64,000 nt of DNA, taken from Hyphomicrobiaceae bacterium (lineage in GTDB: Bacteria; Pseudomonadota; Alphaproteobacteria; Rhizobiales; Methyloligellaceae). Below are positions 9,174 to 18,075 of the stretch, in pieces (position 1 is the first letter of the stretch; the number at the start of each line of letters is the position of its first letter). The position numbers and the translations under genes are program-made. The stretch spans positions 16,877 through 80,876 of the forward strand of contig JALCBY010000010.1 of assembly GCA_028066055.1 (NCBI GenBank), read 5' to 3'. The notes under the pieces are model-generated. The model was not told the DNA's origin and did no database searches. It worked only from the letters and a program-made list of their open reading frames with translations.

Positions 9174-10156
9174 GCCGCGGCGAGTATCTCCGCAAACTGG
9201 TTCCCGTCTACATTTCCGCCCGAAAGCACAACCGCGATGACCCGGTCCCGTGTGGGGATCCGTCCATTCAGCAGAGCCGCCAGCGCGGCAGCACCGCCGG
9301 GCTCGACAACCAGTTTGAGCTCCTTAAAGGCGAACCGGACGGCATCGCGCACTTCGTCATCGCTCACATCGAGCGCGCCGGCGAGCAGGCTCGAATTGAT
9401 TTGGAAGGTCAGTTCTCCGGGCATTCGCGCCAGCAACGCATCGCAGATCGACCCTGAAACCTTGTCGTTACGCTCACGGTTGCCGGACTCAAGCGAACGC
9501 GCGTGATCATCGAACCCCCGCGGTTCGACGGCGTAAACGTCGATATCCGAATGGAGATGCTTCGCCGCAAGCGCAAGCCCTGCAATCAGCCCGCCGCCGC
9601 CACACGGCGCCATCAGGCAATCCGGGCGCAGTCCCCGTGCTTCCGCCTGCCGCATGAGTTCCAGGCCCGAGGTCCCCTGCCCGGCAATGATGTCCGGGTG
9701 ATCATATGGCGAGATAAAGCAGGCCCCGCGCGCGCTTGTGATTTCAGCGGCAATCTTTTCACGATCTTCGGTGTGCCGGTCATACGTGACGATTTCCGCA
9801 CCCGCCGCGCGGGTTCGCGACAGTTTAATCTCAGGCGCATCCTCGGGCATGACGATCGTGGCGGGAAGGTTGCACAGCCGTGCGGCCTCCGCCATTCCCC
9901 CGGCGTGGTTGCCGGACGAACACGCGGTCACGCCGCCAGGCCAGTCGTCCGGTGATAATCTTGAAACTGCGTTGTAGGCTCCACGAAACTTGAACGCGCC
10001 CATACGCTGCAGGTTTTCCGGCTTAATCAGCACACGTCCGCCAGTCCGGGCATTCAGAACGGATGATTCGAGCAACGGTGTCTTGATCGCGGTACCCGAC
10101 AAGCGCTCCAGCGCGGCGCTAACATCTTCAAATGTTGGAACTTTTTGAGCTTGCAT
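9170..10156 (-). CDS. threonine/serine dehydratase, PLP fold type II
   Basis: The 328-residue protein has the PLP lysine in MGAFKFRGAYNA (K near 54), the substrate loop SSGNHAGG and the phosphate-binding GGGGLIAG. These are features of the serine/threonine dehydratase and racemase group. It lacks the C-terminal ACT regulatory domains of biosynthetic IlvA, so it resembles the catabolic/TdcB or hydroxyaspartate-dehydratase type. The start at 10156 has GGGAAAG six bases before the ATG. An upstream GTG at 10198 is less likely. Confidence 0.82.
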   Translation of the reverse strand: MQAQKVPTFEDVSAALERLSGTAIKTPLLESSVLNARTGGRVLIKPENLQRMGAFKFRGAYNAVSRLSPDDWPGGVTACSSGNHAGGMAEAARLCNLPATIVMPEDAPEIKLSRTRAAGAEIVTYDRHTEDREKIAAEITSARGACFISPYDHPDIIAGQGTSGLELMRQAEARGLRPDCLMAPCGGGGLIAGLALAAKHLHSDIDVYAVEPRGFDDHARSLESGNRERNDKVSGSICDALLARMPGELTFQINSSLLAGALDVSDDEVRDAVRFAFKELKLVVEPGGAAALAALLNGRIPTRDRVIAVVLSGGNVDGNQFAEILAAA

Positions 10157-10198
10157 GAGCTTTCCCACATTTTTTTTCGAAAAAATCCGGTAACACAC

Positions 10199-10320
10199 TT
10201 GAAATCATGTTTGCCGACCCCAAATCAAGGAGGACCAAAGAGTTCCCCCAAGCGCTTCCCCCCCCACGCAGCGCTTGATTTAGCTGAAAGACCCGGTTCC
10301 AAACCCGGGTCTTTTTTTTG
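10199..10320 (+). ncRNA. candidate small RNA with two hairpins
   Basis: Between the divergent dehydratase and SDR genes lies a compact plus-strand unit. It has a TTGAAA box at 10199-10204, an AAGGAGGA stretch at 10227-10234, hairpin one (CAAGCGCT 10249-10256 with AGCGCTTG 10270-10277) and hairpin two with a U-run. A 23-codon frame (10208-10279, MFADPKSRR...) also fits and ends inside hairpin one, so a leader peptide is an alternative. No known family is recognised, and the -10 box is weak. Confidence 0.4.
10287..10319 (+). terminator. Rho-independent terminator
   Basis: A perfect 10-bp stem is formed by AAAGACCCGG (10287-10296) and CCGGGTCTTT (10305-10314), with an eight-base loop and a run of eight T at 10312-10319. 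No plus-strand protein gene ends upstream of it, which is the main argument for a small transcript here. Confidence 0.88.
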
Positions 10321-10473
10321 CCTGGTACCCTGTTTTGGCTTCCACACCGAGAAATTGCCTCGCCGGCGATGTTTCGTGCCGCCACAGGTGGACAGCATAC
10401 ACATTGACGCTAGTTTAGCGGATTGTTCGAGACGAACCCCCATCAATTCAACGGGAACCGAGGGAGAAGCCCC

Positions 10474-11253
10474 ATGGACTTAGGAATTGCCGGACGCACG
10501 GCGATCATTTGCGCATCGAGCCGCGGGCTCGGAAAGGCGTGTGCGCACTCGCTGGCGCAGGCCGGCGTCAATATCATCATCAACGGTCGCGACGAAGCGA
10601 CACTCGCGGCAACGGCGGAAGATATCGCAGCCGATACGGACGTCAAAATCACACCGGTCGTTGCGGACGTCTCAACCGCGGAAGGACAACGCGCCCTTCT
10701 CGCAACAGCGCCCGACCCCGATATTCTCGTCAACAACAATGGCGGTCCGCCACGCAAGGACTACAAGGAGCTGACCAGGGACGCGATGATTGACGGCGTC
10801 GTCATGAATATGGTGACGCCGATCGAGCTGATACAGGGTGTCATTGATCCGATGGTCGAACGTAATTTCGGACGGATCGTCAATATCACGTCAGCGTCCG
10901 TCAAACGCCCGCTCACAGGGCTCGACCTTTCATCGGGCGCCCGTGCAGGTTTGACGGCATTTTTGGCTGGCGTCGCCCGGCAGGTCGCACCCAGCAACAT
11001 CACCATCAACAATATTCTGCCCGGGGCTTTCGACACGGACCGGCTGCGTTCGGGGCTTGAGGCCACCGCCTCGATACTGGGCAAGCCTCTTGATGAGCTT
11101 TCCGCGCAGCGCATGGCCGAAATTCCGAGCGGGCGATTCGGCTACCCCGACGAGTTCGGCAAGGCCTGCGCATTCCTGTGCAGCGTTCACGCGGGCTACA
11201 TCACCGGCCAGAACCTGCTGATCGATGGCGGCGCCTACCACGGCTCTTTCTAG
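10474..11253 (+). CDS. atypical FabG-like short-chain dehydrogenase (catalytic Tyr/Lys missing)
   Basis: This 259-residue Rossmann-fold protein has an altered cofactor motif ASSRGLGKA (normally TGxxxGIG), NNNGGPP in place of NNAG, and SASVKRPLTGLDLSSGARAG. The usual YxxxK is replaced there by LxxxR-like residues. This matches a described group of FabG-like SDRs that lack the canonical tetrad. Oxidoreductase activity should therefore not be assumed. A clear ribosome site (GAGGGAGAAG) precedes the ATG at 10474. Confidence 0.8.
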   Translation: MDLGIAGRTAIICASSRGLGKACAHSLAQAGVNIIINGRDEATLAATAEDIAADTDVKITPVVADVSTAEGQRALLATAPDPDILVNNNGGPPRKDYKELTRDAMIDGVVMNMVTPIELIQGVIDPMVERNFGRIVNITSASVKRPLTGLDLSSGARAGLTAFLAGVARQVAPSNITINNILPGAFDTDRLRSGLEATASILGKPLDELSAQRMAEIPSGRFGYPDEFGKACAFLCSVHAGYITGQNLLIDGGAYHGSF

Positions 11254-11848
11254 TGCAGCCGGTATCCTCCCGGTCAACGGCACCGTCCCATCTTCGGCGG
11301 GGCGGGGCGTGGCACTTCCGGCTCATTTCAGGATTTCGGCGGGAAGATAATTTCGGGTTCCCAAAAAGAAATCGGTCCGGGGGTACCGGACCGATTCCCT
11401 GCATGTAACGAGCCTAGACCCTGTCTATAATAGCCGGGGTTTGGGCTCGCCCCCCCAATTGACCTTTCGGTGGCGCCTCGTCTTTTCGACGGAAGATTTG
11501 CTGTAAGCGCCAGTTCAACCGTGGTCTCTTTATTCCAAAGCTGACGCGCCAATTCAACACCTCCAAAACAGTCTCTCGGCCTGTGTGACGTTGGTGCAAC
11601 AGCGGTTGATACGGCGTCGGCGGTTATATTTTTTGCGCCCCGGAAACGACAGGGGGATCTATTTTTCACCATTAAAAACAATAGTTTAATCTCAATTCAA
11701 TGTACTGGAATCTCACCGGAAGCCGGGCGGCGCGCCAAGCGTGACCCCCGAAACCTATCGGAAGGCAAATCACGGGCTCTGTCGATTTTCATATGCCTGT
11801 GGCAGTTGTGCAACGCAATTGAGACAGCCGGAATCCCATGGGCGTGTG
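11254..11848. other. 595-base stretch without a clear protein gene
   Basis: This gap between convergent SDR and aminotransferase genes holds a strong minus-strand terminator (11361-11396). Upstream of it on the minus strand is an AT-richer patch (about 11630-11700). Two short minus-strand frames lie between them (11414-11599 and one running to 11328), with codon use unlike neighbouring genes (ATA, AGA, AGG, TTA). A GGAGG sequence precedes a TTG in one frame. I cannot decide between an untranslated RNA and a tiny gene. Confidence 0.5.
11361..11396 (-). terminator. Rho-independent terminator with no assigned gene
   Basis: AATCGGTCCGG (11370-11380) and CCGGACCGATT (11386-11396) form a perfect 11-bp stem with a five-base loop. 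Read on the minus strand it is followed by TTTCTTTTT, so it ends a minus-strand transcript coming from about 11700-11400. Confidence 0.8.
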
Positions 11849-13039
11849 TCAGGCGGCGCGTTGCGGTTCACGCTCGGCAAGAAACGATTCTATCCGATCG
11901 ATCGCGGCTGCAATATTATCGAGACTGTTGGCGCAGGATATGCGGATGAATCCGGCTCCATGCTCGCCGAAATCAGTGCCGGCAATGGTCGCGACACCGG
12001 CATCCTCAAGGAGAGTCGAGGCAAGCGCTCGCTCATTCCAACCTGTCCCGGCGATGTTCGGGAAGGCGTAGAAGGCACCCTTCGGCACCTCACAGCGGAT
12101 ACCGGCAACACGGTTCATACGCTCGGCAACAAATGCGCGGCGCTCATCGAAAGCCGCGACCATTTCCGTCACGCAATCCTGCGGACCTTCAAGGGCAGCG
12201 ATGCCGGCCCACTGGCTGGCGGCATTGACGCAGGAATGGCAATTGACGGCCAACCGGCGCGCATGATCGACAAGTACCTCCGGCCACACGCCGTAGCCGA
12301 GCCTCCACCCGGTCATCGCATAGGTCTTGCTCCAACCGTCCAGAAGGATGACGCGCTCACGCAAGGCCTCATATGTCAGCAGGCTTTTATGCGGCAGCCC
12401 GTCATATGTCATCTGGCCGTAAATCTCATCCGACAGGATGGCCACATCGGGCCACCGTTCCAGACCCGCTGCGAGTTTGTCGATCTCTTCGGCCGGGGTC
12501 ACACCTCCGGTCGGGTTCGCCGGCGAGTTGAGGACGATCAGGCGCGTTGCAGGCGTAATCCGTTCGAGCAGCTCGTCTGCGGAGAAGCCAAATCCGTTTT
12601 CCTCGCGGATCGGCAGCGGGACCGCCGTGGCCTCGGAGTAATCGATAACCGAGCGATAGATCGGAAAGCCCGGATCGGGGCAGATGATCTCCGTGCCGGG
12701 GCCGGCAAACATCATTATTGCAAAGAACATGGTCGGCTTGCCGCCCGGCATGACGACGACATGTCCGGGATCGACGTCCACACCGAGACGGCGGTGTATG
12801 TCAGCTGACACGGCCTCGCGAAGCGGCGGAATGCCAATAGCCGGCGTGTAACCGTGATGGCCATCGCGTAACGCCTTGATCGCAGCTTCAACAATGTGCG
12901 GCGGCGTCGGAAAGTCAGGCTGACCGATACCCAAATTGATGATATCGCGCCCCTGCCCCGAAAGGTCGGCCGCGCGGGCGAGCACGGCAAATGCGTTCTC
13001 GTCGCCGAGCCGCGCAAGATTTTCGGCAAGCTTGACCAT
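11849..13039 (-). CDS. class I/II PLP aminotransferase (aspartate-aminotransferase-like)
   Basis: The 396-residue protein has NSPANPTGG, the PLP-lysine motif SKTYAMTGWRLG and a C-terminal substrate-carboxylate Arg in FIRISCAN. These are typical of subgroup I-gamma aminotransferases. The substrate is not fixed by sequence; aspartate, aromatic or other amino acids are possible. Its gene begins 5 bases after the RND-family exporter ends, so the two are likely co-transcribed. Confidence 0.85.
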   Translation of the reverse strand: MVKLAENLARLGDENAFAVLARAADLSGQGRDIINLGIGQPDFPTPPHIVEAAIKALRDGHHGYTPAIGIPPLREAVSADIHRRLGVDVDPGHVVVMPGGKPTMFFAIMMFAGPGTEIICPDPGFPIYRSVIDYSEATAVPLPIREENGFGFSADELLERITPATRLIVLNSPANPTGGVTPAEEIDKLAAGLERWPDVAILSDEIYGQMTYDGLPHKSLLTYEALRERVILLDGWSKTYAMTGWRLGYGVWPEVLVDHARRLAVNCHSCVNAASQWAGIAALEGPQDCVTEMVAAFDERRAFVAERMNRVAGIRCEVPKGAFYAFPNIAGTGWNERALASTLLEDAGVATIAGTDFGEHGAGFIRISCANSLDNIAAAIDRIESFLAEREPQRAA

Positions 13040-13044
13040 GGGCT

Positions 13045-15357
13045 CTATCGAACGGCCTTGTCAGGTGTTTTTGCAAGGCCAAATTTCCGCGCCGCGAGCA
13101 CAATGGCCGGCAAAATCAGAAGGTCGCCAAAGATGGCCGCGCTCAACGTCGTCATGAACAACTGGCCGAACAACCGCATCGACGGCAGGTCCGACAGAAT
13201 TGTCGCCGACAAACCGACGATCAACACCAACGTCGTCAGCACCAGCACCGGACCGATCCGCGAAATCGTCTCCGTGACGCCGTCAACGAGGTTCGGCGCT
13301 CGCGATGTCTCCAGATGCAGGCGATTGAGAAAATGAATCGTGTCGTCTACCGCAATTCCAAACGCGACCGTCAATGCGATGACGCTCGCATACTCAAGCC
13401 CACCGCCGATGAGGTAAAGCAGTGCACCGGCCGTAACGATAGGAAACAGGTTTGGAAAGATCGAGAGCAACATGACCTTGAACGACCTGAACGCGATGCC
13501 GATGACCAGGATCACGACCACAATGGCCGCGATCAGCCCACGATTGAGCTGACGGATCATTTCAGAGCTTCTAAGTGCCGAAACGGCAGACAGCCCGGTC
13601 ACCGTGAACGTCACTTCAGGATACTTTGCACGCAGATCCGACAGGCTGGCATCCAGCTTTTCCAACACCGGCACCGTGTCCTCGGCATCGAGGTTGGGCA
13701 GCCGCCCCGTCACAAGCGCCGCGGACTCGTCCTTTGAAATGAATCGTTGCGCCAGATGTTCCGGCAGGCGGCTGATATAGTCTGCGAGGACGCCGGGACC
13801 CATCTCCCCCGCATCGATCAACCATTGCCGCAACGTCTCGACGGACCAGACATTGCCGACGCCGGCTGCGGTTTCGATGAGATTGTGTGCGCCCGCCAGG
13901 GCTTCAACAACCCGCTCATCCGTAACCTTCTTTCCCTCGGGCCATTCGAGCATGATGTGAACCGGGTGCGCGCCGGTGAGTTTCGCATCGAGCCGTTCGG
14001 TCGTCGCGATGGACTGTTTGGTATCGGGAACCTGGTCACTGAGCCGGTAGCGCGGCTGAAGCTGCAGATGCAGCACGGTGAAGACGAACACGCTGACAAG
14101 CCCGACAATGGCGAGGGCGTTGTAGTGATTTTTCATCCATCCGGCAAAATCGGTGCAAATACGCTCAAGCCAGACAATCGCCTGATTCCGCGATCCTTCC
14201 GTGCGCATGAATTCCTTTTCGTCACGGAACAGCAGAACGACCATGATCGGCAGTAAGACAATCACGGTCACGAAAGCGAGCAGGGTCGCAAGCGCCGCGG
14301 CGATACCGAATGTCCGGATCATGACGGAGTCCGTCAGCATCAGCGAAAGAAATGCGATCGATGTCGTGATCGAGGTCAGGACGCATGCGGGACCAACGGT
14401 CAGAATTGCGTGTTTTGCGGCCGCGAAACGGTTGTCACCCTGGCCCAGACGGCGGCGGATGGAAAACACCATGTGCATCGCGTCTGTAAACGCAATGACC
14501 ATGACCAGCGGCGGGATGACGTTGATGAAGGTATTCAGCTGCAGGCCCGTCCAGCCCAGCAGCCCCATGGCCCAGAGCACGGCTACAGCCGGACACAGCG
14601 AGGTAATGAACACCAGTTTGACACGCCTGAAAAACGCAAAACAGATCAGCATTCCCACGGCGAAACCGGTGCCGTTGTAGATCAGCCGGTCGCGCGTGAT
14701 GGCCTCGCGGATTTCAAGCTGCATGACGGGCGCGCCCGTCAGCTGGACGCGCAGACCTTCCGGCTCCAGCACATCCTTTGAAATCTGCTCGATCTCGCGG
14801 ATCGATTCCACCAGGCCCTTTTTCCAGACCTTGTCCTGGTTGAGATTGAGGATGAGCAAGGTGAGCTGGCTTCCCCCGTCCGGCTTCGACAGAAGCTTCC
14901 CGCCGATCAGCGGATGATCGACGACGCGCTTGGCGAGTTTCTCGAACTCTTCGCCTTTGGGTAGCTCGGTCGGCAGCAACGGAGGTGGATACCCGGTCGC
15001 GTCCGGCGGTTCGCGCATGGAGAAAATCGAGAGGATACCCTCGACCGTTTCCGCCAGTTGCAGGTCCAGATGCAATGAGCGGATATGCTCCAGCGTTTCC
15101 GGATTCATGAGGTTATCGGATTCAATGACGACCAGCACATCGAATTCGCTGGTCGGGAACTTCTCGCTCATCTTCTTGTAGTTGTCGAACTCGATCGAGT
15201 CGGAGTGAAACAGTTCCGAGAGCGTGTGGTTGGTCTTGAGGTAGGGAATGCCCATCGCGCAAAAGGCGGAAAATGCAATGAGCAGTGCCAGAACCTGCAA
15301 CGGCCACCGAACGGCTGGGAGCCCCATTCGTTCAAGTCCGAAGCCGAGTGAATTCAT
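13045..15357 (-). CDS. RND/MMPL-superfamily exporter
   Basis: The product has 770 residues and two homologous halves. Each half has one N-terminal helix, a large periplasmic loop and a block of five or six helices, about 12 segments in all. GMLICFAFFRRVKLVFIT and the repeated TDAMHMVFSIRRRL / DDTIHFLNRLHLE segments mark the HAE3/MMPL-like 'predicted exporter' group, which works without a membrane-fusion partner. Hydrophobic or lipid substrates are usual in the family. The ATG at 15357 is preferred because the first helix follows directly. Confidence 0.8.
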   Translation of the reverse strand: MNSLGFGLERMGLPAVRWPLQVLALLIAFSAFCAMGIPYLKTNHTLSELFHSDSIEFDNYKKMSEKFPTSEFDVLVVIESDNLMNPETLEHIRSLHLDLQLAETVEGILSIFSMREPPDATGYPPPLLPTELPKGEEFEKLAKRVVDHPLIGGKLLSKPDGGSQLTLLILNLNQDKVWKKGLVESIREIEQISKDVLEPEGLRVQLTGAPVMQLEIREAITRDRLIYNGTGFAVGMLICFAFFRRVKLVFITSLCPAVAVLWAMGLLGWTGLQLNTFINVIPPLVMVIAFTDAMHMVFSIRRRLGQGDNRFAAAKHAILTVGPACVLTSITTSIAFLSLMLTDSVMIRTFGIAAALATLLAFVTVIVLLPIMVVLLFRDEKEFMRTEGSRNQAIVWLERICTDFAGWMKNHYNALAIVGLVSVFVFTVLHLQLQPRYRLSDQVPDTKQSIATTERLDAKLTGAHPVHIMLEWPEGKKVTDERVVEALAGAHNLIETAAGVGNVWSVETLRQWLIDAGEMGPGVLADYISRLPEHLAQRFISKDESAALVTGRLPNLDAEDTVPVLEKLDASLSDLRAKYPEVTFTVTGLSAVSALRSSEMIRQLNRGLIAAIVVVILVIGIAFRSFKVMLLSIFPNLFPIVTAGALLYLIGGGLEYASVIALTVAFGIAVDDTIHFLNRLHLETSRAPNLVDGVTETISRIGPVLVLTTLVLIVGLSATILSDLPSMRLFGQLFMTTLSAAIFGDLLILPAIVLAARKFGLAKTPDKAVR

Positions 15358-15497
15358 GAGCGGTTCATCTGGTGACGCGGCTGGAGTGTGCCCGCAAATT
15401 GAATAGAGTGTTTCGCCCGGCGAATCAAAACCGCATGGTTGCGGCTCCCCCCACCGGGCGCGCATCATGCAAAAAAACACGTAAAAAGGGAACCGGC

Positions 15498-16340
15498 ATG
15501 AAACTATTGCGTTACGGAGAGGCGGGCGCCGAAAAACCCGGCCTGCTCGGAGAGGACGGCGAGATTCGCGACCTGTCCGATGTTGTCGACGATGTTGCAG
15601 GCGACGTTCTGAGCGATGCCGGTCTCGCGAAACTGGCGGATATCGACGCCGGCAAACTGCCTGTTGTCAAAGGCAATCCCCGCCTCGGTCCGCCGGTTGC
15701 CGGGGTACAGAAATTCATCGGCATCGGCCTGAACTTCACCGACCATGCGAAAGAGGCGGGCCTGCCGATCCCACACGAACCGATCCTGTTTACCAAGGCC
15801 GTTTCGTCGCTGTCAGGACCAAATGACGATATTGTGTTTCCGCCCGGCGCCTTCAAAGCAGACTGGGAGGTGGAACTCGCCGTCATCATCGGTGCGACAG
15901 CTTCGCATGTGAGCGAAACCGACGCACTCAATCATGTTGCGGGATATACGGTCTGCAACGACGTGTCGGAGCGCGCGCATCAATTCGAGAGCACCGGTGA
16001 CTGGCTGAAAGGCAAGAGCCATGACACCTGGGGCCCGGTCGGCCCGTGGCTGGTCACGCGCGACGAAGTGCCCGATCCGCAGGCACTCGGCATCTGGCTC
16101 GACGTCAATGGAGAACGCATGCAATCGGGTTCGACGGAGACGATGATTTTCCCGGTTTCTGAACTGGTGAGCTACACAAGCAAGTATATGACGCTCCATC
16201 CCGGTGACATCATCACGACGGGCACGCCACCCGGCGTGGCCATGGGGCGTGACCCGCAACCCTGGCTCAAGCATGGCGACGTCGTGACGCTCGGTGTCGA
16301 TGGTCTCGGCGAGCAACGACAGAAGGTCGTGTTTCTCTGA
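15498..16340 (+). CDS. fumarylacetoacetate-hydrolase family protein
   Basis: The 280-residue protein contains GIGLNFTDHAKEAG, metal-binding residues in EVELAVIIG and VCNDVSERAHQF, and GDIITTGTPPGVAMG. This is the standard core of FAH/ureidoglycolate-lyase-like hydrolases. The enzymes cleave C-C or C-N bonds in dicarbonyl compounds with Mg. The exact substrate is unknown. An N-terminal small domain (residues 1-70) is present, as in the 2,4-diketo-3-deoxy acid hydrolase type. It ends 2 bases from the convergent thiD. Confidence 0.82.
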   Translation: MKLLRYGEAGAEKPGLLGEDGEIRDLSDVVDDVAGDVLSDAGLAKLADIDAGKLPVVKGNPRLGPPVAGVQKFIGIGLNFTDHAKEAGLPIPHEPILFTKAVSSLSGPNDDIVFPPGAFKADWEVELAVIIGATASHVSETDALNHVAGYTVCNDVSERAHQFESTGDWLKGKSHDTWGPVGPWLVTRDEVPDPQALGIWLDVNGERMQSGSTETMIFPVSELVSYTSKYMTLHPGDIITTGTPPGVAMGRDPQPWLKHGDVVTLGVDGLGEQRQKVVFL

Positions 16341-16342
16341 CG

Positions 16343-17161
16343 TCAGCTTTCGTCCCAAACGTCGTGGAAATGGTGAACCGGCCCTGACCCTGCTCCCACG
16401 TCCAGCCTGTCCGCCTGCGCCAGTGCGCGGCCCAGATAGGTTTTTGCGTCCCTGCACGCGTCCTTGAGCGGCAGGCCTTTCGCGAGACCGCCGGCGATCG
16501 CCGATGCCAGCGTGCACCCGGTTCCGTGAGTATTGAGGGACTCAATCCTGGGCGCGGCGAGGCGTGTCTGCGTTTCGCCATCCCACAGAATGTCGACCGC
16601 CTCCGCACCTCCCCCATGTCCGCCCTTGATGAGTACCGCACCGCAGCCGAGCGCACGCAAGCGCTTTGCCTGATCGAGCATCGCGGCTTCATCGCCGGCC
16701 GCGGCTTCGTCGCCCAGGAACCGCGCCGCTTCCTCCAGATTTGGCGTGATGAGATCGGCAAGTGGAAGAAGCCTCCCGCGCATAACCTCCTCCGCATCGC
16801 CATCGAGCAATGGATCGCCGCTGGTCGCGATCATGACCGGGTCGAGGATGACAGAAACGCCCTCCAAGCCGGTCAGGCGTTCGGCGATTTGCAGAGCCGA
16901 ATCCCCGCGACCGACCATCCCGATCTTGATGGCCTTCACATCCAGATCTTCGAGAACGGCATCCAGTTGCGCGCGAACAAACGCACCCGGCACCCAATGG
17001 ATGGCGCGGACGCCGCGGGTGTTTTGGGCGGTGAGCGCAGTAATGACGCTCGCGCCGTAAACGCCAAGCGCTGAAAAGGCCTTGAGGTCCGCCTGTATAC
17101 CGGCGCCGCCCGAACTGTCCGACCCGGCAATTGTGAGTGCAATAGGTGCCATCGGGCGCAT
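16343..17161 (-). CDS. thiD: hydroxymethylpyrimidine/phosphomethylpyrimidine kinase
   Basis: The 272-residue enzyme phosphorylates HMP and HMP-P for the thiamine pyrimidine half. It shows IAGSDSSGGAGIQADLK at the N-terminus, the conserved TALTAQNT segment and the ribokinase-family anion hole NTHGTGCTLASAIAGGL. Two starts (17161 and 17152) are possible, and no ribosome site separates them. No other thiamine gene and no TPP riboswitch-like sequence is nearby. Confidence 0.92.
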   Translation of the reverse strand: MRPMAPIALTIAGSDSSGGAGIQADLKAFSALGVYGASVITALTAQNTRGVRAIHWVPGAFVRAQLDAVLEDLDVKAIKIGMVGRGDSALQIAERLTGLEGVSVILDPVMIATSGDPLLDGDAEEVMRGRLLPLADLITPNLEEAARFLGDEAAAGDEAAMLDQAKRLRALGCGAVLIKGGHGGGAEAVDILWDGETQTRLAAPRIESLNTHGTGCTLASAIAGGLAKGLPLKDACRDAKTYLGRALAQADRLDVGAGSGPVHHFHDVWDES

Positions 17162-17197
17162 TATTCGCCCACGGCGGGTTCGGCGGCAAGCGTCCTG

Positions 17198-17932
17198 CTA
17201 ACCGATAAGCGCCAGTGAAGGAAACATCTCCAGCATCCACAGGGCGATGACCGTCATGGTGCCTGTTATGAACATGACGCCCGTCGCTACGAGCATGCCG
17301 CCCATGACCTTCTCAACCGTGCCCAGGTGTTTCCGGAAACGTTGCAGGAAGCCCATGAAGGGACGGAACGCGAATGCGGCGAGGATGAACGGAATTCCAA
17401 GCCCCAGCGAATAGACGGCAAGCAGGCGTACCCCCTGCCCTACCGAATCTTCCGCCGCCGCGACCGCAAGAATGGCTGCAAGCACCGGACCGATGCACGG
17501 CGTCCAGCCGAATGCAAAGGCGATGCCGACCAGATATGCCCCGGCCAGACCGGCGGGTGCGACCAGCGAATTGCTCCGCACTTCCCGATAGAGGAGCGGA
17601 ATCTTGAAGAGGCCGAGAAAGTGCAAGCCGACGATGATAAGAGCAACGCCGGCGATTTTCGCCAGAAGCCCAAGATTTTCCGCCACGAGTTGACCGATGA
17701 AAGTCGCCGTCGCACCGAGCATCACGAACACGGTCGTAAACCCGAGAACAAAGGCTATGGACGCCATGACAACTCTTGCATTGACGCCTTGTGCCGTACC
17801 GTCCTCACCGCTCAGTTGCTCAAATGTGGTCCCACCAAGAAAACACAGATACGGAGGCACCAGCGGCAGCACACACGGCGACAGGAAACTGATCAGGCCG
17901 GCGAGCATGGCGCCGATATAGGTCACATCCAT
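17198..17932 (-). CDS. ccdA: CcdA-type cytochrome c biogenesis / thiol-disulfide transport protein
   Basis: The inner-membrane protein has 244 residues and about six helices. Two membrane cysteines lie in SFLSPCVLPL (about residue 20) and GWTPCIGPVL, the redox pair that shuttles electrons from thioredoxin to periplasmic proteins. The length suits CcdA rather than full DsbD. It could serve cytochrome c maturation or another periplasmic reductant pathway; no partner thioredoxin-like gene is adjacent. Confidence 0.88.
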   Translation of the reverse strand: MDVTYIGAMLAGLISFLSPCVLPLVPPYLCFLGGTTFEQLSGEDGTAQGVNARVVMASIAFVLGFTTVFVMLGATATFIGQLVAENLGLLAKIAGVALIIVGLHFLGLFKIPLLYREVRSNSLVAPAGLAGAYLVGIAFAFGWTPCIGPVLAAILAVAAAEDSVGQGVRLLAVYSLGLGIPFILAAFAFRPFMGFLQRFRKHLGTVEKVMGGMLVATGVMFITGTMTVIALWMLEMFPSLALIG

Positions 17933-18075
17933 GAGCGGTCGCGATTCTTTCTCTGTTCAAACCGGTAGATAATGATCTCCCCGCCCGGAGAGTGTGCCGG
18001 ACACGCTTGCCAATCAATAAACGACACAATCACAATTGCGCCAGCGAAGTCGTGAACAGTCAAGGTATGGCGAGA

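Noticed and set aside
17162-17197. TPP riboswitch before thiD
   Set aside because: Only 36 bases separate thiD from the ccdA end, and no THI-box-like sequence is present.
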